Assembly (NCBI GenBank): GCA_023300835.1
Contig: JALZVB010000403.1
Location: 1 to 8,802, forward strand
DNA: 8,802 nt
Direction: 5' to 3'
DNA from: Saprospiraceae bacterium
Lineage (GTDB): Bacteria > Bacteroidota > Bacteroidia > Chitinophagales > Saprospiraceae
The notes below the pieces were generated by a model that worked only from the letters and a program-made list of their open reading frames with translations, did no database searches and was not told the origin of the DNA. The position numbers and the translations under genes are program-made. Shown in pieces: positions 5,155 to 8,802 of this stretch (positions are counted from its first letter, which is position 1; each line of letters opens with the position of its first letter).

Positions 5155-8100
5155 ATGACTAGAATATCTACAATCATCTTATTAATGCTATTGTTGCCGT
5201 TGCTCACATCGGCACAGTCAAGCAAAACCTCAGCAGCCTTAGCATATTTAGCTAAGAATTATGCTGAGATGGGTCTCTTACAGACTGACATTGAAGACCT
5301 TGTGATAACAGACATGTACACGACCAAAAAAAGTGGGGTGACGCATATCTATTATACACAAGCACATAATGGCATTCCAATTAACAATGCTATTTTCAAT
5401 ATCAATATTCGTCCTAATAATACTGTGCAACACCACGGTAACAGATTGATCTCCAATGTACACAGCCAGATCGCTGCTACAGAAACAATGTTATCCGCAG
5501 AAGATGCGATTAACGTTGTAGCTACAGATCTTGATTATACAGGCGTTGTGGCGACACAGAGACTTACAAGAGATAAAAACAACAGAATGTTGTTTACAGC
5601 CAAGGGGCTTGCTAAGGGTAAAATGTATGCGCAACAAAAATATTACAACCTAGGTGAGAACAATATTCGCCTATCATGGGAAATATTTTTGCAAGAAGCA
5701 GAAAAAAGTGATAGTTGGTACTTTCATGTAGATGCAGGTAGTGGTGAGGTTATAAACAAACGTCAGAATACGATCTATTGTAAAATGGAATCAGGTTTTC
5801 ATAACCACAGTAAAGAATGTAATCGTAAACATCCTGTAACGCCAGTACAATCCAAAACTAAAGAAGAAGTAACAACTGCTGTAAGTGGTGATGGCGCTTC
5901 ATACTTTGTACTTCCTTTGCCAATAGAAAGTCCAATATTTGGAGATTTTCAATTGTTAGTAGATCCTTCTCTCGAATCAGCTTCGCCATTCGGATGGCAT
6001 GATGATAATGGCGTAGATGGTCCTGAGTATACAATTACTAGGGGAAACAACGTTTGGGCATATGAAGATTCAGCTGCACTGAATTCCTCTCAAGGTAATG
6101 AACCAGACGGTGGGACTGACTTGATATTCAACTTTCCATATGATGAAGATCTTGATCCAGTACTTAATGAAAAAGCAGACGTTACAGGTTTATTCTATAC
6201 CAATAGTATGATGCATGATCTATTGTATCAGATAGGTTTTGATTCAGACGCAGGCGCTTACCAAGTTAACAATTATGGCGGTGGCGGTGCTGGTGATGAT
6301 CCAGTTCTTGCGGAAGCGCTAGATGGTAGTGGAACAAACAATGCAAATTTTTCACCATCACCAGATGGTTTCCCTGGAACTATGCAGATGTTCAGATGGG
6401 ATGTGAGTTCTGGACTAGTAAGAACTGTAGCTCCAGCTGGTTCAGAAAGAGAACTTGAAACAGCTTATGCTGGATGGTCTGTAATGCCCTTGACACCTGA
6501 CATCGACGTTTCTGGTGGTATTGTTGCTGCTCAAGATGCTAGTTTACAAAGCCCAGAATTGGGTTGTGGAGAACTTATAAATGCAGCTGAAGTTGCTGGA
6601 AAAATTGCATTTATTTATAGAGGTGCATGTGAATTTGGCCTTAAAGCAAAAAATGCTGAAGACGCAGGAGCAATTGCTGTGATTATATGCAATGTACCAG
6701 GTGTAAATGGTGGTGATGGGGACGAGATTATAGGTATGGCCGCTGGTGCCTCTGGTGACTTTGTAACTATTCCTGCAGTATCTATGGCTTTTTCTACTTG
6801 TAACCAATTATTGATAGAAAATGATGCATCTCCAATTACATTAGAGATGAAATTATTAGATACTACTGGGCCTACGGAGGTAAGTTCAGGTTTTGACAAT
6901 GGTGTTATTGCACATGAGTTCGCTCATGGTGTAAGTAACAGATTAGTAGGTGGTCCTAGCACAGGCGGTTGTCTGACTAATGATGAACAACAAGGAGAAG
7001 GTATATCTGATTTCTTTGCATTAATATTAACTGTAGAAGAAGGGGACACTGGAACTGATAGAAGAGGAATTGGGAATTTTGTTGATGGTAGTACGCCTGA
7101 AGGTAGAGGGATAAGAAGATTCCCTTACTCGACAGACTTTAATGTCAATGCTCAGACTTTTGATGATATCAAAGGAACAACAGCTCCACATCCATTAGGC
7201 GAAGTATGGACAAGTGTTACATGGGATATCTACTGGAAATTTGTAGAATTCTATGGTTGGGATGCTGACTGGACTAACGCAGACGCAGGTAACGTAAGAG
7301 CCATGACATTGGTAATAGATGGTATGAAAGCTGCTGCTTGTAACCCAGGCTTCATAGAAATGAGAGATGCCATACTAAGTGCAGATGATGGCGCACATAC
7401 TTGTGAACTGTGGGAAATATTTGCAAGAAGAGGTTTAGGTTTCTTTGCAGAAGGAGGAAGTGCTGATGATAGAAATGATGGAACTGAAGATTTTGAAGTT
7501 CTACCTACTTGTATCCTTTCACTTAAAGTAAGAAAAGACATAACGGAACTTATCGATCCGGGAGACACATTAGATGTAACACTGAGAATTGCTAATCATA
7601 CATTAGAAGATGCTGAAAACCTTGTTGTTACAGATAATATAGAAAACGGATTAACACTTGTTCCTGGTTCATCTAGTATGCCAGCTACAGTAGATGGTAA
7701 TACAATAAGTTTTGAACTAGGTCAATATGAATCTCTAAGAGAAGACGTTATTACGTATAAATTAATATCTGATGAATCTATTTTTTCTACTACAATGTTT
7801 TTTAACAGTGCAGAAACAGATGATGAGCAATTAGAATGGGATATTGACTTTTCAAACGTATTTGATAACCTTTGGGGAATTACAACTATAGATGCTAACA
7901 CAGGTGACAATTCATACTTTGTATCAGAAGTAGATTTGGATTCTGATCAAAGATTGATTTATAGTAACATTGAAGTATCAGGAGACAGGCCAGTATTGAG
8001 AGCTTGGTCTAGAACAAATACAACTACAGGTGAAAATGGTGGCTTTATTGAATTCAGTACTGATGGTATAAGATGGGCTGATGCGACTGACCTCATTTTC

Positions 8101-8709
8101 AGTGGAGAAACTGATGTTCTTTCTTATAATACATTTGTAATTCCTTCATTAAGTGGATTTTCTGGATTATCAGAACTTGGTGATTTTCAGCCTGTATATC
8201 TTGATCTATCAAGCTTAACTGGAGAAACGATTTCTGTAAGGTTCAGATTTGGAACACAAGACATTGATCCAGCTGAAACATTAACATTTGCAAGAGATAG
8301 AGGATGGTATATTGATGACTTAGAGTTACTAGATACCAAATCTTATGAAACAGAAGCTTGTATTATGGCTGATAATGCAGAAACTGCATGTACAGGGATA
8401 TTTGAGACATTGATAAATTCTAGAAACATGGTAGCTACAGAAGATCTTACTATCGAAGGCGTAGAATTGTCATTATATCCTAACCCAGCTGGTGATTATA
8501 CACAACTGAGAGTATTAGCTGACGAAGCATTTCGTGGAGCTGTAAACATATACAGCTTAGACGGTAGGCAAGTACTTAATAATATCATTGACATACATCA
8601 GTCAGAAAATATTATTCCATTGAATACAACTGGATATGCTCCAGGATTCTATATTCTTCAATTAACAAGTGGTGATAAGTTCATTACTAAAAAATTAATT
8701 ATAGAATAA
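5155..8709 (+). CDS. Secreted M36 (fungalysin-type) zinc metalloprotease with PA insert and T9SS sorting domain
   Basis: This 1184-residue modular exoprotease should be exported by Sec and then by type IX secretion, and degrade extracellular protein. Residues 1-20 are a signal peptide ending SA before Gln21. A fungalysin/thermolysin propeptide spans about 45-105 (THIYYTQAHNGIPINNAIFN), followed by a PepSY-like segment (112-208). The M36 catalytic domain begins near 250 (FYTNSMMHDLLYQIGF; DPVLAEALDGSGTNNANF at 382-399). It is interrupted at about 415-575 by a protease-associated domain (GKIAFIYRGACEFGLKAKNA). It resumes with the zinc site HEFAH (587-591) and the third ligand Glu615 in GEGISDF. 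A DUF11-like domain (788-870), a beta-sandwich ending GWYIDDLELLD (about 893-1060) and a Por sorting domain (1105-1184, SLYPNPAGDYTQL to FITKKLIIE) follow. The ATG at 5155 directly begins the signal peptide, which supports it. The gene appears monocistronic and ends in a strong terminator. Confidence 0.93.
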   Translation: MTRISTIILLMLLLPLLTSAQSSKTSAALAYLAKNYAEMGLLQTDIEDLVITDMYTTKKSGVTHIYYTQAHNGIPINNAIFNINIRPNNTVQHHGNRLISNVHSQIAATETMLSAEDAINVVATDLDYTGVVATQRLTRDKNNRMLFTAKGLAKGKMYAQQKYYNLGENNIRLSWEIFLQEAEKSDSWYFHVDAGSGEVINKRQNTIYCKMESGFHNHSKECNRKHPVTPVQSKTKEEVTTAVSGDGASYFVLPLPIESPIFGDFQLLVDPSLESASPFGWHDDNGVDGPEYTITRGNNVWAYEDSAALNSSQGNEPDGGTDLIFNFPYDEDLDPVLNEKADVTGLFYTNSMMHDLLYQIGFDSDAGAYQVNNYGGGGAGDDPVLAEALDGSGTNNANFSPSPDGFPGTMQMFRWDVSSGLVRTVAPAGSERELETAYAGWSVMPLTPDIDVSGGIVAAQDASLQSPELGCGELINAAEVAGKIAFIYRGACEFGLKAKNAEDAGAIAVIICNVPGVNGGDGDEIIGMAAGASGDFVTIPAVSMAFSTCNQLLIENDASPITLEMKLLDTTGPTEVSSGFDNGVIAHEFAHGVSNRLVGGPSTGGCLTNDEQQGEGISDFFALILTVEEGDTGTDRRGIGNFVDGSTPEGRGIRRFPYSTDFNVNAQTFDDIKGTTAPHPLGEVWTSVTWDIYWKFVEFYGWDADWTNADAGNVRAMTLVIDGMKAAACNPGFIEMRDAILSADDGAHTCELWEIFARRGLGFFAEGGSADDRNDGTEDFEVLPTCILSLKVRKDITELIDPGDTLDVTLRIANHTLEDAENLVVTDNIENGLTLVPGSSSMPATVDGNTISFELGQYESLREDVITYKLISDESIFSTTMFFNSAETDDEQLEWDIDFSNVFDNLWGITTIDANTGDNSYFVSEVDLDSDQRLIYSNIEVSGDRPVLRAWSRTNTTTGENGGFIEFSTDGIRWADATDLIFSGETDVLSYNTFVIPSLSGFSGLSELGDFQPVYLDLSSLTGETISVRFRFGTQDIDPAETLTFARDRGWYIDDLELLDTKSYETEACIMADNAETACTGIFETLINSRNMVATEDLTIEGVELSLYPNPAGDYTQLRVLADEAFRGAVNIYSLDGRQVLNNIIDIHQSENIIPLNTTGYAPGFYILQLTSGDKFITKKLIIE

Positions 8710-8736
8710 GATATTATCAGAATATAGGTTTTATTG

Positions 8737-8776
8737 AGAGAGGTTAACTACATATAGTTAACCTCTCTTTTTTTTT
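8737..8776 (+). terminator. Strong rho-independent terminator after the protease
   Basis: AGAGAGGTTAACTA (8737-8750) pairs perfectly over 14 bases with TAGTTAACCTCTCT (8755-8768) around a CATA loop, and a run of nine T follows (8768-8776). It begins 27 bases after the protease stop codon. There is no A-run on the left side, so it acts on plus-strand transcripts only. Confidence 0.95.
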
Positions 8777-8802
8777 GTTTAAATGCAAATGTTTTATTTA
8801 CA

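Noticed and set aside
1..8802. CRISPR array, tRNA, rRNA, transposase or phage genes
   Set aside because: No regular spaced repeats, no tRNA or rRNA-like blocks and no transposase or integrase motifs were seen on either strand.

Overview
The window looks like an accessory stretch of an AT-rich member of the Bacteroidota, probably marine. Three things suggest this: a TonB-dependent receptor that begins with a carboxypeptidase-regulatory-like domain, a secreted protease that ends in a type IX secretion (Por) sorting domain, and start codons preceded by A/T-rich leaders without Shine-Dalgarno sequences. I cannot fix the class or genus from sequence alone.

Layout. Positions 1-462 (minus) hold the N-terminal 154 codons of a TonB-dependent receptor that runs off the left edge. 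After a gene-free gap (463-777) comes a complete sodium:solute symporter of the PutP/SSS family (778-2304, minus). A compact region with several inverted repeats (2305-2573) separates it from two plus-strand genes: a cysteine dioxygenase (about 2574-3116) and, 18 bases downstream, a PLP-dependent group II decarboxylase (3135-4541) whose pocket residues resemble cysteine sulfinate decarboxylase rather than glutamate decarboxylase. A 613-base gene-free gap (4542-5154) contains a structured, repeat-like segment. Then comes a large secreted M36 (fungalysin) metalloprotease (5155-8709), closed by a strong intrinsic terminator (8737-8776).

The most coherent biology is the dioxygenase/decarboxylase pair. 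Together they should convert cysteine to cysteine sulfinate and then to hypotaurine, the animal-type route toward taurine, here as a two-gene bacterial operon. The divergent symporter shares the inverted-repeat-rich control region, so it may be co-regulated, but that is inference. No hypotaurine-oxidising enzyme is visible in the window.

The oddest feature is that the cysteine dioxygenase frame is intact, with every expected catalytic residue, yet has no ATG, GTG, TTG or CTG start between its upstream stop (2517) and the conserved core. It must use a non-canonical start such as ATT, carry a recent start-codon mutation, or contain a sequencing error. An automatic gene caller would miss it. The protease and the receptor are typical of polymer- and protein-degrading Bacteroidota and show no evident link to the hypotaurine genes.
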